Source: Psychrobacter glacincola (GTDB taxonomy: Bacteria; Pseudomonadota; Gammaproteobacteria; Pseudomonadales; Moraxellaceae). Taken from it: DNA of 64,000 nt. A model generated the notes under the pieces. It searched no databases, was not told the DNA's origin, and saw nothing but the letters and a program-made list of their open reading frames with translations. The stretch spans positions 682,001-746,000 of the forward strand of contig NZ_CAJGZH010000002.1 in the NCBI RefSeq assembly GCF_904846075.1, read 5' to 3'. Position numbers and translations under genes: made by a program. Shown here one piece after another: positions 38,163 through 48,557 of this stretch. Within the stretch, counting starts at the first letter, position 1. The number at the start of each line of letters is the position of its first letter.

Positions 38163-39071
38163 CTATTTCAAAAACAGCGCATTGGATTCCACCGTGTTTG
38201 AACAAACTTCATGCGCTAATGCAATAAATGCGTTGGTCGCTCCACTCTGATACGCGCCTTTTCGTTGTAATAATACCGCCGTACGCTGGAGTAAAGACGG
38301 CGCTAAGGTAATCGCCACCAGCTCATCATAGTTATGGGCGATGTTGGAGGGCAATAAGGTGGTCAATTGGGTGTGGCGAACAATTTCTATGACGGCGCTG
38401 AGCGAGTTTGCCTCCATCAATACGTTTGGCGCAATGTCATGCTGGCGACAATAATGCTCAATCTGTTCGCGCGTGGCAAATTCACGACTCAGTAATACCA
38501 GCGACTGCGCGTGTAATGTTGGCAAATCAATCGCCGTTTGCTTAGCAAGGGTATTATGTTTACTAACCACCAATGCAAGCGTCTCTATCAGCAAAGTTTG
38601 TGTGTCGATATCGGCAGACTGTACATCTTCAAAAGCAATACCCACATCAAACTCATCATCAAGTATTTGCTTTTCCATCTGCTCCTGTGACATCTCCTGC
38701 ACGCTCAGCGTGATACTCGGATAACGAGTATGAAACGCTTTGATTAAAGGTCCAAGCAAATACGTCGTAAAGGTAGGCGTAATCGCAATCCGCAGCGCAC
38801 CGCGACTGAGATCTTGCACATCATGAATGGCGCGCCGTCCTTCCTCCAAATCCTGCAAAGCTCTATGAGCATAGCGCGCATAGACGTCACCAGCATCGGT
38901 CAATGTGACACGGCGACCAGAGCGATCAAATAACGTCGCGCCTAGACCTTCCTCCAACTGCTTAATTTGCTGTGATAACGCTGGCTGTGAGACGTACAAA
39001 GACGCTGCTGCTTGGGTAAAGCTTTGATGCTCTGCCACTGCCAAAAAATACTTAATATGCCGAAGAATCAT
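38163..39071 (-). CDS. cynR: LysR-family regulator of the cyanate operon (CynR-like)
   Basis: The 302-residue LysR protein has an N-terminal HTH (LRHIKYFLAVAEHQSFTQAA, SLYVSQPALSQQIKQLE) and an effector domain. Its divergence from cynT with a 138-base gap and the downstream cynS and cynX are as in E. coli, where CynR with cyanate activates cynTSX. The gap shows AT-rich T-N11-A-like stretches (ATAAGT near 39113, CATAAGATACC near 39136) that could be LysR boxes. Assignment rests on position as well as family. Confidence 0.85.
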   Translation of the reverse strand: MILRHIKYFLAVAEHQSFTQAAASLYVSQPALSQQIKQLEEGLGATLFDRSGRRVTLTDAGDVYARYAHRALQDLEEGRRAIHDVQDLSRGALRIAITPTFTTYLLGPLIKAFHTRYPSITLSVQEMSQEQMEKQILDDEFDVGIAFEDVQSADIDTQTLLIETLALVVSKHNTLAKQTAIDLPTLHAQSLVLLSREFATREQIEHYCRQHDIAPNVLMEANSLSAVIEIVRHTQLTTLLPSNIAHNYDELVAITLAPSLLQRTAVLLQRKGAYQSGATNAFIALAHEVCSNTVESNALFLK

Positions 39072-39209
39072 GGGTTATCTCTTGTGTATTAGGAGTCTGT
39101 CAAATTTTCATTATAAGTATTTATTATCCATATCATAAGATACCAGTATTTTACCTTATAACAGTAGCGGCGTATCATTCCTTTTATCGACTCCACAGAG
39201 ACCAACGCG

Positions 39210-39872
39210 ATGAAAGATATTATTGAAGGTTTTCTAAAATTTCATAGTGACGCCTATCCCAAGCGCGCCGATTTATTCAAAAACTTAGCGACCAAACAAA
39301 ACCCACGCACGCTGTTTATTTCTTGTTCAGATAGCCGCTTGGTGCCTGAGCTTGTTACTCAACACGAACCCGGCGGTCTGTTTGTGATTCGCAATGCTGG
39401 CAATATTGTGCCTTCTTATGGTTCAGAACCTGGCGGGGTATCAGCGTCAGTTGAGTATGCCGTTACCGCTTTGAAAGTCACGGATGTGGTGATTTGCGGA
39501 CACTCTGACTGCGGCGCGATGACCGCCATTGCTAACTGCACCTGCATGGATCATATGCCAGCGGTGGGCAGCTGGCTTCGTTACGCTGACTCAGCACGGG
39601 TGGTTAATGAAGCCCGTGACCACGCCAGTGATAGCGAGCGAGTCGCCTCTATGGTTCGTGAAAATGTCATCGCTCAAATCGAAAACATCAAAACCCATCC
39701 TTCGATACGTCTGGCGCTAAGAGAAAATCGTTTGGCACTACATGGTTGGGTTTACGATATCGAATCCGGTGATATTGATGCCTTAGACGGCGCGACCAAT
39801 GAATTTGTCTCATTGGCAACGCACACTGAGGTTCGTGCTTATCCGCTATCACCACTTGCAGTCGCCGTTTAG
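39210..39872 (+). CDS. cynT: Beta-carbonic anhydrase (CynT)
   Basis: The 220-residue beta-class enzyme has zinc ligands in [10 protein letters not shown] (Cys) and GHSDCGAM (His and Cys), with the catalytic Asp-Arg pair in CSDSR. Sequence RNAGNIVP and PGGLFVIRN are family marks. In the cyn operon it converts CO2 released by cyanate breakdown to bicarbonate, the co-substrate of cyanase. It starts the plus-strand operon and is divergent from cynR; cynS follows after 87 bases. Confidence 0.93.
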   Translation: MKDIIEGFLKFHSDAYPKRADLFKNLATKQNPRTLFISCSDSRLVPELVTQHEPGGLFVIRNAGNIVPSYGSEPGGVSASVEYAVTALKVTDVVICGHSDCGAMTAIANCTCMDHMPAVGSWLRYADSARVVNEARDHASDSERVASMVRENVIAQIENIKTHPSIRLALRENRLALHGWVYDIESGDIDALDGATNEFVSLATHTEVRAYPLSPLAVAV

Positions 39873-39959
39873 TGTTACATAACTGTCATTATCAATGACT
39901 ATGCATAATCAGAAAATCAATTGGCCCAATAACCACCACCAACCTCAAAAGGTATTATT

Positions 39960-40430
39960 ATGATTCAGTCTCAAGTAAGCAACACCGCACGTCAAACATT
40001 AACTGACACCATCATTGCTGCCAAAACGGCAAAGAATCTGTCATTTGAGCAAATCGCTTCAGGAACAGGCTTGAGTGATGTCTTTGTCACTGCCGCTTTG
40101 CTAGGTCAGCATCCGCTACCTGCTGATGCCGCCCAAAAAGTTGGTGAAACTTTAGGACTTGATGAGGACGCCATCGCGTTACTACAATGCATTCCATCAC
40201 GAGGCAGCGTTGGTAGTGAGATTCCTACTGACCCGACAATCTACCGTTTTTATGAGATGATGCAGGTATATGGCACCACGCTAAAAGCCTTGGTTCATGA
40301 GCAATTTGGTGATGGTATCATCAGTGCCATTAATTTCAAAATGGATATCAAAAAAGTGGCTGACCCTGAAGGTGGTGACCGCGCAGTGATTACTCTAGAT
40401 GGTAAGTTCCTACCGTTCAAACCTTTTTAA
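39960..40430 (+). CDS. cynS: Cyanase (cyanate hydratase)
   Basis: The 156-residue length is normal. The enzyme turns cyanate and bicarbonate into ammonia and CO2, giving detoxification and nitrogen. It has an N-terminal helix-turn-helix-like region ([27 protein letters not shown]) and the catalytic C-terminal domain with YRFYEM (Arg, Glu) and ISAINFKM (Ser). It lies second in the operon between cynT and the transporter. Confidence 0.96.
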   Translation: MIQSQVSNTARQTLTDTIIAAKTAKNLSFEQIASGTGLSDVFVTAALLGQHPLPADAAQKVGETLGLDEDAIALLQCIPSRGSVGSEIPTDPTIYRFYEMMQVYGTTLKALVHEQFGDGIISAINFKMDIKKVADPEGGDRAVITLDGKFLPFKPF

Positions 40431-40582
40431 ATGACGCTTTAAATAGCAGTTTTATCAGCGGTTTGTAAAAGTAGCACTTATTGAAAAAGTCGGCGTTCGG
40501 CATATAGTGACGTCGGCTTTTTTGGCGACTCAGGCGGTGATTTTTTGGTACTGCCTTTCTTAATACGGATTTTATATTATTC

Positions 40583-41794
40583 ATGAGTACCGATCATATC
40601 TCTTCCACGGCGCGTTCGTCGATACTGACCTTGTTATTTCCTATGCTGGTGATTGCTGGGTTGGCGATGACGCTGCGCCCAACGATTACCTCTACTGGTC
40701 CGTTGCTAACAGAAATTCGCCTAAGCACAGCTATTGGTTTGCAAGCCGCCTCTTTATTGGTGGTGCTGCCGATGCTGTGTATGGGTATATTTCCGCTACT
40801 GTTGCCTTGGATTGGGCGACGATTTAGTGAAAGCGCGTGGATCACAGGCGGTCTGTTTGCAATTGCCTTAGCGGGTTTATGGCGCTTGTGGTTAGATACT
40901 GGAGGGACGCTGATAGCCAGTGCCTTAGTAGGCGGCACGGGTATCGCCATCGTGCAGGCAATGGCACCTGGTGTGGTCAAGCGTTGGTATCCTGCACGCG
41001 TACCACTTGCTATGGGCGTTTACTCTGCTGCACTGATGACTGGTGGCGGGGTTGCCGCTATCTTGAGTCCCGTGGTCGCTCAACATTACGGCAGTTGGCA
41101 ATCCGGTTTGGGTATCTGGCTGGTAGTGCCAGTTTTTGCCCTCGTGCTGTGGTGGCGGCGACCCTCTGAGCAGATGGAAAATCGAGACGATGGGGTAAAA
41201 ATCAACTTTTTTGGCAATCGCCGTGCTTGGCTGCTGGCAAGTTATTTTGGTCTAGCAAACGCTGGATATGCTTGTATGATTGCATGGTTGCCAAGCTATG
41301 CGCAGACTTTGGGCTGGAGCGCGCAAAGTAGTGGCGAGCTGATCGGTATCATGACGATTTTTCAGGTCATTGGTGCGCTGGTTATTCCAATGTTATCCGC
41401 CCATCGTCTCGACCGCCGACCTTGGTTGTTTTTTGCCGTAGGGATACAAATTGCTGGATTTATAGGTTTGATTACCATGCCGACAGCTTTGCTCATCTTG
41501 TGGATTGCTTTGATTGGCTGTGGTCTTGGTGCCTGCTTTTCATTGACACTGACCGTCGCGTTAGATCATTTGTCCAAACCCAAACTCGCTGGGGCACTAG
41601 CAGCATTTGTCCAAGGCATTGGCTTTATTATTACCGCCATCGCGCCTTATATCGCAGGTGTGCTACGCGAGTCGACTGGCAATTTTCAAGCGGTTTGGTG
41701 GATGCTATTGATCAGCCTTATCGGTATGCTGTTTGTCACCATCAAGTTTGCCCCAGCAAGTTATCATCAGGCAATTAACTTGCCTAAGCTTTGA
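40583..41794 (+). CDS. cynX: MFS transporter (CynX-like)
   Basis: The 403-residue protein has twelve membrane segments and the usual MFS centre loop. Family marks are [17 protein letters not shown] at the start and GLAMTL-TGPLL spacing, plus a middle WWRRPSEQ loop. It resembles CynX and related cyanate or nitrate-type permeases, and follows cynS by 152 bases on the same strand. It may import cyanate or export products; in E. coli CynX the function is uncertain. Confidence 0.8.
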   Translation: MSTDHISSTARSSILTLLFPMLVIAGLAMTLRPTITSTGPLLTEIRLSTAIGLQAASLLVVLPMLCMGIFPLLLPWIGRRFSESAWITGGLFAIALAGLWRLWLDTGGTLIASALVGGTGIAIVQAMAPGVVKRWYPARVPLAMGVYSAALMTGGGVAAILSPVVAQHYGSWQSGLGIWLVVPVFALVLWWRRPSEQMENRDDGVKINFFGNRRAWLLASYFGLANAGYACMIAWLPSYAQTLGWSAQSSGELIGIMTIFQVIGALVIPMLSAHRLDRRPWLFFAVGIQIAGFIGLITMPTALLILWIALIGCGLGACFSLTLTVALDHLSKPKLAGALAAFVQGIGFIITAIAPYIAGVLRESTGNFQAVWWMLLISLIGMLFVTIKFAPASYHQAINLPKL

Positions 41795-41864
41795 TTCAGG
41801 CGTATTGAGTCACGTCATGCGATATTCAAAACAACCTCAAGGATTAACTATGAAAGGACTGATT

Positions 41865-42410
41865 ATGAAAAAACTCGTTATCTATGCCGCGCTTGCAACT
41901 TCACTGTTGTCCATCTCCGCGTGTGCCAACACTTCGCACTCACAGTATCAAGCGCAAGCGATTAAACCAAATGTAATAACCCAAGGAGCAGAGATGGCAA
42001 CCATTCCATTATTGACTGGCGAGATGGCACAAAACATCGTGAATGCCGCCGCATTAGAGGCCAAAAACAACAATTTGATGGTATCTGTGACCGTCGTTGA
42101 CGCCTCTGGACAAACCTTAGCAGTGCTCAGAGATCACCGCGCAGGCGTGCATACCGTGCGTGCCAGTTATAAAAAAGCCTATACCGCAAACTCACAAAAA
42201 AGAGAAACAGCGGTCATCGCCAAAGGCATCAAAGACGGCAAGATTCCTGAAGACCTACGCTATCTGGATGAAAACATCCTTATCTTAGACGGCGGCGTGC
42301 CCATTTATATCGATGGTATCGTAGTTGGTGGTATCGGGGTGGGCGGCGCACATGGTAGCGAAGATGTACACATCGCCAAAGCGGGTCTAAAAGCATTAGA
42401 GCAGCAGTAG
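41865..42410 (+). CDS. GlcG/HbpS-like (DUF336) heme-degrading-family lipoprotein
   Basis: The 181-residue protein starting at ATG 41865 (AAAGGA 7 bases before it) has a lipobox SISAC (Cys about 18) and a mature GlcG/HbpS domain: [51 protein letters not shown]. HbpS-type proteins bind heme or act as oxidative-stress sensors, and GlcG is of unknown role. It follows the cyn operon by 70 bases and may read through from it; no terminator is seen between. Confidence 0.8.
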   Translation: MKKLVIYAALATSLLSISACANTSHSQYQAQAIKPNVITQGAEMATIPLLTGEMAQNIVNAAALEAKNNNLMVSVTVVDASGQTLAVLRDHRAGVHTVRASYKKAYTANSQKRETAVIAKGIKDGKIPEDLRYLDENILILDGGVPIYIDGIVVGGIGVGGAHGSEDVHIAKAGLKALEQQ

Positions 42411-42508
42411 CGCGGGCTAAAATTTTAAGACAAATATTCCACATATTAGGCTGTTCAAAAATCGATAAGCCTGTCTGTCCTTATGTTTATTGTTACTTCT
42501 ATCAAAGA

Positions 42509-42545
42509 AGAAGGAGAGAAATCATTAGATGGTTTCTCTCCTTCT
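42509..42545 (+). terminator. Likely factor-independent hairpin
   Basis: AGAAGGAGAGAAA (42509-42521) and TTTCTCTCCTTCT (42533-42545) form a perfect 13-bp stem with an 11-base loop. There is no T run after it, so it may slow rather than end transcription. It sits between converging transcripts. Confidence 0.5.
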
Positions 42546-42579
42546 GAAATGTGCCATTAAAGTACCCCATGTCTTAATC

Positions 42580-42632
42580 TAGCCATTTTTAGCCCATATA
42601 GCTGCCTCAATTAAATTGAGGACATACTCTAG
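42580..42632. repeat. Degenerate MITE-like repeat, copy D
   Basis: AGCCATTTTTAGCCCATA and CTCAATTAAATTGAGGACA correspond, in reverse, to the left end of copy B (48558 on). Only one diverged end is clear. It overlaps the last bases of the phosphonatase-like gene. Confidence 0.45.
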
Positions 42633-43375
42633 ATCAATGCCGCTAGATCCGTGAGCTGCTCAAGCACGATATCTGGTGAATATTTCTCCAGTTGCACATG
42701 GGTTTGAGCACCAGTCAGCACCCCAACACATAGACCACAATGGGCATTTTTGCCTTCTTCGATATCGATGCCGCTATCCCCTGCTTTCAATACCTGTTGC
42801 GAATGCTCAATCCCAAACTTGCCCATAGCAAGGGTAATCATATCTGGCGCAGGACGACCATTATGCACATCATCCGCTGTAATCAAAGCATCAATATCAC
42901 GATCCACTGACCATCCTAAAATGGTTAATATTTTATTGGCAGTCTGAATATCGTAGCCCGTATTTAGCACGACTTTTCTACCTGACTGCTTTAACTGAGT
43001 GAAAAAATCTAGCATGCCATCGAAGGTTGCTACCGTGTCCTTGGTATAGGCTAATGCCAATGCTGATTTAAACGTATTAAAGGCAGCATCCGTCCATTTT
43101 TCACTATCAGCGGTCGCGGTATTGTCATTTTTGCATACTTCATTGAGTATATCGCTAATGGCTTGTCGCTTTTCTTTGCCAGCCCCAAACTCTAAACACA
43201 CCTCTAGATTAACCTGAATGTCTGTTCGACCAACCTGTTGTAAGGTGTGATTGATCGCATCACATACGGTCTTATAAACCAAATTGTTTTCATTGACGGT
43301 CGTGCCTGCCATATCAAAGACACACAGTTTGATCGCGTCGAATGGCGCTTTGATACGATGAATATCTGTATTCAT
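42629..43375 (-). CDS. Phosphonatase-like HAD hydrolase (PhnX-like)
   Basis: The 248-residue HAD-superfamily enzyme has motif I VFDMAGTTVNENN (nucleophile Asp) and a motif of KAGDSGIDIEEGKNAHC near the C-terminus. It fits the phosphonatase-like group (TIGR03351-type), relatives of phosphonoacetaldehyde hydrolase, which cut the C-P bond to give acetaldehyde and phosphate. Its start overlaps the stop of the oxidoreductase gene by TAATG (43375), so they are translated together. The pair forms a breakdown path behind the ABC importer. Confidence 0.8.
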   Translation of the reverse strand: MNTDIHRIKAPFDAIKLCVFDMAGTTVNENNLVYKTVCDAINHTLQQVGRTDIQVNLEVCLEFGAGKEKRQAISDILNEVCKNDNTATADSEKWTDAAFNTFKSALALAYTKDTVATFDGMLDFFTQLKQSGRKVVLNTGYDIQTANKILTILGWSVDRDIDALITADDVHNGRPAPDMITLAMGKFGIEHSQQVLKAGDSGIDIEEGKNAHCGLCVGVLTGAQTHVQLEKYSPDIVLEQLTDLAALI

Positions 43376-44517
43376 TATTTTGACTCCAATACTAAATTAA
43401 TTAACTCTTCACCAAAGGCAAATCCCGTTGATGCGCCTGTGCCACTTGTGATGGTACCGATGGCAACGCCTGCTTCTGGTGATGCTTTAAACACGACATT
43501 GTCGGCACTTGGATAGACCCCTAACCAGTGCTGGGTGATGTCTACCTCACCGATGTCCATGACTTTTTTGAACTCGTTGATGATTAAGTTATCTTGATAA
43601 GTGTCTCTAAAGGGCAGCTCTTTATCACAGTAATCATGACTGTCACCAATGATAAGTGAGCCATCCGCTGATTGAACAACGATTAAATGTACGCCAGCCT
43701 TGCGCTCAGCAGCTTGAGTGTCATCAAGTAAGCTGATAAGCGCACGGGCTTCTGGTAGCTGAGCAAACCCATCATAACGAGCAAAACTCAGATCTGACAT
43801 GACAGCAGCATTTAGTTTGAACGCTTGCCTTGGCATCACGCGCATCATATTGAGGGTACAGAGTTTGGCATCAGACTGCGCTAAAGTACTGGGATATAAG
43901 CCATGTAAATCCGCCCCAGGACAGATCACACAATGCGCCGTCTGTAGCGCCCCTCGACTGGTATGAACAGTGGGCAAATCAACCTCCTGAACCGTGGTTT
44001 TGTTATAAAAATCCACGCCATGCACCTGTGCTAACCAGTCCGCCAATTTGCCAATCGCGGTATTTGACTCGACTCTCAGCTCATGCGGGCTATATAAAAC
44101 GCCCAAACCTGTTTTAAGATAAGGCGTCTGCTCCTGTATTTCTGATTGGCTCAATAAGCGACAGGACTCGCCCATTTCAGTCTTCAAAAACGCATCGGCA
44201 ACGCTCATCGCTTCAGGGCGCTGAACCAGCATGTGCAGACCGGTATGCTCAACCTTGATACCGGCTTTTGGCGCGATGTCCGCCCAGATATTGCGTGAGT
44301 GCATGGCACGTTGCCAATGCTCACCGCTACGCTGACCACTAACCGTCACAAAGCCAAAGTTACGAATCGAGGCATCTTTGTTCTGTGCTTCTCGTTCTAC
44401 CAGTGCCACTTTCAGCCCTTTTTTTACGGCAGCATAAGCGCTGGCAAGACCAACGATACCGCCCCCAACGACGACCACATCATACTGTTTATCTGATAAT
44501 TTACTTGTCCCTGTCAT
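43375..44517 (-). CDS. FAD-dependent oxidoreductase of the phosphonate operon (TIGR03364-type)
   Basis: The 380-residue DAO-family enzyme has an N-terminal FAD motif VVVGGGIVGLASA, and C-terminal IGTITSGTGASTGFAFGEEL. It is usually found beside the phosphonatase-like hydrolase and 2-aminoethylphosphonate importers; published relatives oxidise 2-aminoethylphosphonate or its N-methyl form to phosphonoacetaldehyde. That fits its place between importer and hydrolase here. The exact substrate is inferred. It ends in TAATG coupled to the next gene. Confidence 0.8.
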   Translation of the reverse strand: MTGTSKLSDKQYDVVVVGGGIVGLASAYAAVKKGLKVALVEREAQNKDASIRNFGFVTVSGQRSGEHWQRAMHSRNIWADIAPKAGIKVEHTGLHMLVQRPEAMSVADAFLKTEMGESCRLLSQSEIQEQTPYLKTGLGVLYSPHELRVESNTAIGKLADWLAQVHGVDFYNKTTVQEVDLPTVHTSRGALQTAHCVICPGADLHGLYPSTLAQSDAKLCTLNMMRVMPRQAFKLNAAVMSDLSFARYDGFAQLPEARALISLLDDTQAAERKAGVHLIVVQSADGSLIIGDSHDYCDKELPFRDTYQDNLIINEFKKVMDIGEVDITQHWLGVYPSADNVVFKASPEAGVAIGTITSGTGASTGFAFGEELINLVLESK

Positions 44518-44658
44518 AGCTTTTTTCTTCTTTATGATTGATTACAAATGATACTCAATTTATGTTTTAGCGGCTCAATCCTTGTTTTAAGGATTTCACT
44601 AGCCAATGAAATAGTGCAATTGAACAATAACTACTCATCACGGTTTTTATGGATTCAT

Positions 44659-45663
44659 TTACGATTCAGTTTGTCCATGGAAAAACGCTCTGTGCTTGTC
44701 TAGCAGCTCAGCCGTCAGTGGCTCGCCGTACGTTTTACTGTTTTTGATTTGATTGTCAGGAGCGACTGTTTCACCGTCATAAATCACATTTGGGTATATC
44801 GTCAATAATTTTGGGCGCGCATTTTTAACAATGATTTCAGCCATTTTTATCGCATTTGGATTGGTGTTCTCGCCTTTATCAATAACGGCTACCGATTCCG
44901 TTAGCGTATAATTTCCTTCACTTGGGTCAACATAATCAATGGGCAAGCCTTGTGCTTTGTTTGCGATTGCTTGATGACGCAAGCCAAAACCAATCGGTAC
45001 CTCACCTGCCATCACTTTTTTGATCGGACCTGAGCCTGATAATTCCAAATTTGGACCCGCATTGGTGCGGATATCGTTCATAATTTTCTGCCCTTCAGCG
45101 CCCATTCCATAAGTAGCGGTGACGTCTTGAATAAAGAGCCAACCTGTCGATGAGCCATTAGGATCCACCATCGCAATTTTATTTTTGTAGATCGGGTTTG
45201 CCAAATCCTTGGCACTGGTTGGTCTGGGCAGATTTTGTGCCGCCATCTCTTTTGTGTTTAAAATAATAGCGCCCGTAAAGCCCAGTATTGGTGCATAGTA
45301 ATTGGGGACCGCCACTTGCGGGTCAACGTCAAAGGTCAATTCTTTAAACATAGGATGCTTGGCTTGGGCGCTTTCTAAGTAGAACGAGCTCATCGTCACC
45401 ATATCAGCCTCTGTATTATCGCCTTCTGCCAGCAAACGCCCACCCAACTCCCCTGTCCCAAAAGACTGAAAGACATACTGACCTTCATAGCCTGCTTCGT
45501 CTAAAACCTCTTGGATGACCTCGACCGCTTCTTCGTCGGCATTGCTATAAATGACCACTTCTTCGATATTGCTAGAAGCATCTCCTTCCGACTCAGGTGA
45601 ACTACAACCTGCTAAGACGATTCCACACGCGAAACTTGCCACTAACGTTTTAAATAAAAACAT
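44659..45663 (-). CDS. 2-Aminoethylphosphonate-type ABC transporter, substrate-binding lipoprotein
   Basis: The 334-residue periplasmic binding protein is of the iron/phosphonate (PhnS2-like) group. The lipobox VLAGC is near residue 19 after a signal peptide, and the mature fold includes EEVVIYSNADEEAVEVIQE, GSSTGWLF, and GEVPIGFGLRHQA. It delivers 2-aminoethylphosphonate to the permease. The gene follows the permease and precedes the catabolic genes on the minus strand, with gaps of about 100-140 bases. Confidence 0.82.
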   Translation of the reverse strand: MFLFKTLVASFACGIVLAGCSSPESEGDASSNIEEVVIYSNADEEAVEVIQEVLDEAGYEGQYVFQSFGTGELGGRLLAEGDNTEADMVTMSSFYLESAQAKHPMFKELTFDVDPQVAVPNYYAPILGFTGAIILNTKEMAAQNLPRPTSAKDLANPIYKNKIAMVDPNGSSTGWLFIQDVTATYGMGAEGQKIMNDIRTNAGPNLELSGSGPIKKVMAGEVPIGFGLRHQAIANKAQGLPIDYVDPSEGNYTLTESVAVIDKGENTNPNAIKMAEIIVKNARPKLLTIYPNVIYDGETVAPDNQIKNSKTYGEPLTAELLDKHRAFFHGQTES

Positions 45664-45765
45664 TATTTGTCCTATTATTTGTTGATGTTTTAATAATGAA
45701 AAAGGTGTTGCTTAAAATATAAAACGAAAATAAGTCTTATCAATGCGCTTGACCGATGAGTAAGA

Positions 45766-47460
45766 CTAAGAAGACGTTGGTACCACCATTGACTTAGGTT
45801 TTTTCTTGGTTTTTATTGCCGTTGTACCAGAGAGCCTTTTGCTATAAATATGACGGACAATAGCAAACAACATCAGTGCGCCAATATTGGTCAGCAATAT
45901 CATCAGCGACAAGATAAAAATCTCATCGAAGCGCGCAAAGTGCTGTAGCTCAACTATCTTGGTGGTGAGTACCATGGTTTTGGCACCTGAAATAAAGATA
46001 ACCGCGCTAATCGTCACCATGGCGCTGATAAAATAGAACGAAGCGATTTCAATCAGCGTAAAAAATGAATTGGGCACGACGATGCGGCGTAACGATGTAA
46101 ACCATGAGTCACCCAACAGACCAGCCGTCGTCTCCCAGCCCAAATTCATTTTAGACAGTGCGTTTTTACTCATCAAATAAGGCGTGGCAAAGTAATGAAT
46201 GATGTTGCTAATCACGATGATAAAAATAGTATTGGCGACCGCCGACCCCGAAAACACCATCAAATAGGCAATACCTACGACCATTCCAGGCACCGTATTG
46301 GTCACTAATGCCGAGCTTTCAATACTGAATTTACCCAGTTTAAAAAGGCTTGAGCGCTCGTATAACAGGGCTGAAAAATACGTAATCAAAGTGCCAAACA
46401 CCGCTGTTAATACCGCCACAAGTAATGAGTTTTTATAGACCCGCATCAGATTGGCAGACTCTAAAGCCTCGCTGACAATCTCGGTGGTGAAGACCATCTG
46501 ATAAGGCCATGATTTAATCCATGGGATGATGAATATCACGGCAAATACCAGTAACAGTGAGGCTAAAATCACACTCGATAACACCGCCAAAACACGGTCT
46601 TTGATTTTTGAGGTGGGCAGATCAATCATTTCAACTGAGTCATAGCGCACATTGAAGCGTGCCACGTACCATAGTATGGCGATGCTTAGGATGGATGGCC
46701 CCAGCATAAATAGCGCAACCACTGCCCCTTTTTCGAATGACGGTGACGCGCCTAAGATTTGGGTATAAAGCTCAGTGGCGATGACCCTATATTGCCCCCC
46801 AATCGACGCTGGAATACCAAAGTCTGTAAAGGCTAAAAAGAAACATTGAATCATCGCTGCTGCAAAGGTGCCGATTAGAGGGCGCACCACAGTCATATCA
46901 AACTGGCGGTAAGGAGAGTCTCCCATCAACTCTGATACAACGACGAACTTTTTGTCCAAATACTGGAAAGTATTGTTCAATAATAAAAAAGCAATGGGCA
47001 AGGTATAAATGGTATAACCAAGCCACATGCCATAAAAGCCGTATATGTCCTCAAACAGCTGAAAGCCAAGAATCTGAGTAAGCAAACCTTGTTTGCCAAA
47101 GGTATAAATAATGGCAAAGCCGTAGGTTACGGTTGGCAACAACATAGGAAATAATGCCGCCAGCTTAATAAATTGTTTAAAACCTTTGGGCAAATTGGTC
47201 CAATGCACGGTATAAGCCAAAATAAAGCCCAAAAACGTCGCGCTAAGCGCACTCATCGTCGCCACAAAAAAGCTGTTTTGCATGGTCTGCAAAAAGCCAT
47301 CACTGCTCAAAATACTGGTGTAGTTTTCTAACCCTAATGCATCACTGACATTCAAAGACAGTGCCAGCAGTTTGACTAATGGCACAAACATAAACATGAC
47401 GAATAAAACAGCAACGAATAGCCAAATTGCTTTTACGAGGGGTGAATTGCTCAATTTCAT
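45766..47460 (-). CDS. 2-Aminoethylphosphonate-type ABC transporter, double-domain permease
   Basis: The 564-residue inner-membrane permease is two fused MetI-like halves with about twelve helices, each with an EAA-like loop (the second near LGDSWFTSLRRIVVPNSFF). PhnU2-type permeases for phosphonates and ferric ions have this fusion. The N-terminal helix is a normal internal signal anchor. It is oriented and spaced with the ATPase gene upstream (64 bases) as one operon. Confidence 0.82.
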   Translation of the reverse strand: MKLSNSPLVKAIWLFVAVLFVMFMFVPLVKLLALSLNVSDALGLENYTSILSSDGFLQTMQNSFFVATMSALSATFLGFILAYTVHWTNLPKGFKQFIKLAALFPMLLPTVTYGFAIIYTFGKQGLLTQILGFQLFEDIYGFYGMWLGYTIYTLPIAFLLLNNTFQYLDKKFVVVSELMGDSPYRQFDMTVVRPLIGTFAAAMIQCFFLAFTDFGIPASIGGQYRVIATELYTQILGASPSFEKGAVVALFMLGPSILSIAILWYVARFNVRYDSVEMIDLPTSKIKDRVLAVLSSVILASLLLVFAVIFIIPWIKSWPYQMVFTTEIVSEALESANLMRVYKNSLLVAVLTAVFGTLITYFSALLYERSSLFKLGKFSIESSALVTNTVPGMVVGIAYLMVFSGSAVANTIFIIVISNIIHYFATPYLMSKNALSKMNLGWETTAGLLGDSWFTSLRRIVVPNSFFTLIEIASFYFISAMVTISAVIFISGAKTMVLTTKIVELQHFARFDEIFILSLMILLTNIGALMLFAIVRHIYSKRLSGTTAIKTKKKPKSMVVPTSS

Positions 47461-47524
47461 AAATATCCAAGACGATCAAATGGTCAAATACGTTCATTCA
47501 CGGCATTTTTATTTTTAATCAATA

Positions 47525-48447
47525 TTAATTGATGGGGGCATCTTTTCGTTTTTGCTGATGACTGTCTTTAATAACATTAAGATCGTCGGTATTGTCGATA
47601 GTATCAATACCATCGATATCGTCATAACGATGAGTCACCACACTGTCATCCTGACCATAATGTTGGCGCTGGGTATATTTGCTTAAAGGGTCGATGTTTG
47701 CGCCATCATCCGCGAATAAACTTAAGATATTGCGACGCTTAATATTGAGCTGATTGAGAATGAAGTTTTTGACAAAATCATTGGCTGGGTTGCGAATGAT
47801 TTCCGTTGGTGTCGCGAACTGTGCCACTTTGCCGTCTGAGAGCAGTAAAATACGATCAGATAACGTCATGGCTTCTTCTGGATCATGAGTGACTATTAAA
47901 GTCGTCAACTGATAGCGAACGGAAATCTCACGGATACGTGCTTTGATGGTTTCTTTGATGACACCATCTAGCGCAGATAAAGGCTCATCTAATAGCAGGA
48001 TTTTAGGCTTCATCACCAAAGTGCGTGCGAGTGCCACGCGTTGCTTTTGACCGCCTGACAACTGGTTGATGCGTTTATTTAGGTGGGCTTTGATATCGAG
48101 TAAGTCGACCAGTTCATCGACTTCTGCTTGCGTACTAATATGGGGATTATTGCGTAAACCGTATTCGATGTTTTGTTTGACATTTAGATTGGGAAACAGT
48201 GCATAGTCTTGAAAGACAATATTGAAGCCTCTTTTTTCATCGGCACTCGTGTAATGTCTTCGCCGTTATAAGCAAGACGACCGCCATTGATACCTGTCAA
48301 ACCTAAGATAATATGCAATAAAGTCGTTTTACCACAGCCAGAAGGCCCTAAGATTGAGACAATTTCGCCCTTATTAATTTTGAGGGAAATATCTTCAAAG
48401 ATAACTTTATTCTCATACTTTTTCGTCACGCCTCTAAGCTCTAACAT
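47525..48447 (-). CDS. 2-Aminoethylphosphonate-type ABC transporter ATPase, single frameshift
   Basis: The start ATG 48447 (MLELRGVTKKYE) follows a GGTTGG site; an earlier in-frame ATG (48465) lacks one. Walker A GPSGCGKTTLL is in the first frame, which breaks after ITRVP near 48241-48243. Adding one base continues DEKRGFNIVFQDYALFPNL (Q-loop) and later SGGQKQRVALART (signature) and LLLDEPLSALD (Walker B). The C-terminal tail (DGIDTIDNTDD) is acidic and divergent. It is the first gene of the operon. The frameshift would kill uptake if real. Confidence 0.8.
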
Positions 48448-48557
48448 ATCAACCAACCTGATCATTTATTATTTGTATTGCCTAGGTCAGCAGTGTAGCC
48501 AGTAGTTGTGACATTTTGGTTAAAGAGCCATGACAATACGATGACATCAAACAACGT

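Noticed and set aside
40594..41778. Frames overlapping cynX on both strands
   Set aside because: They are antisense or shifted readings of the transporter gene.
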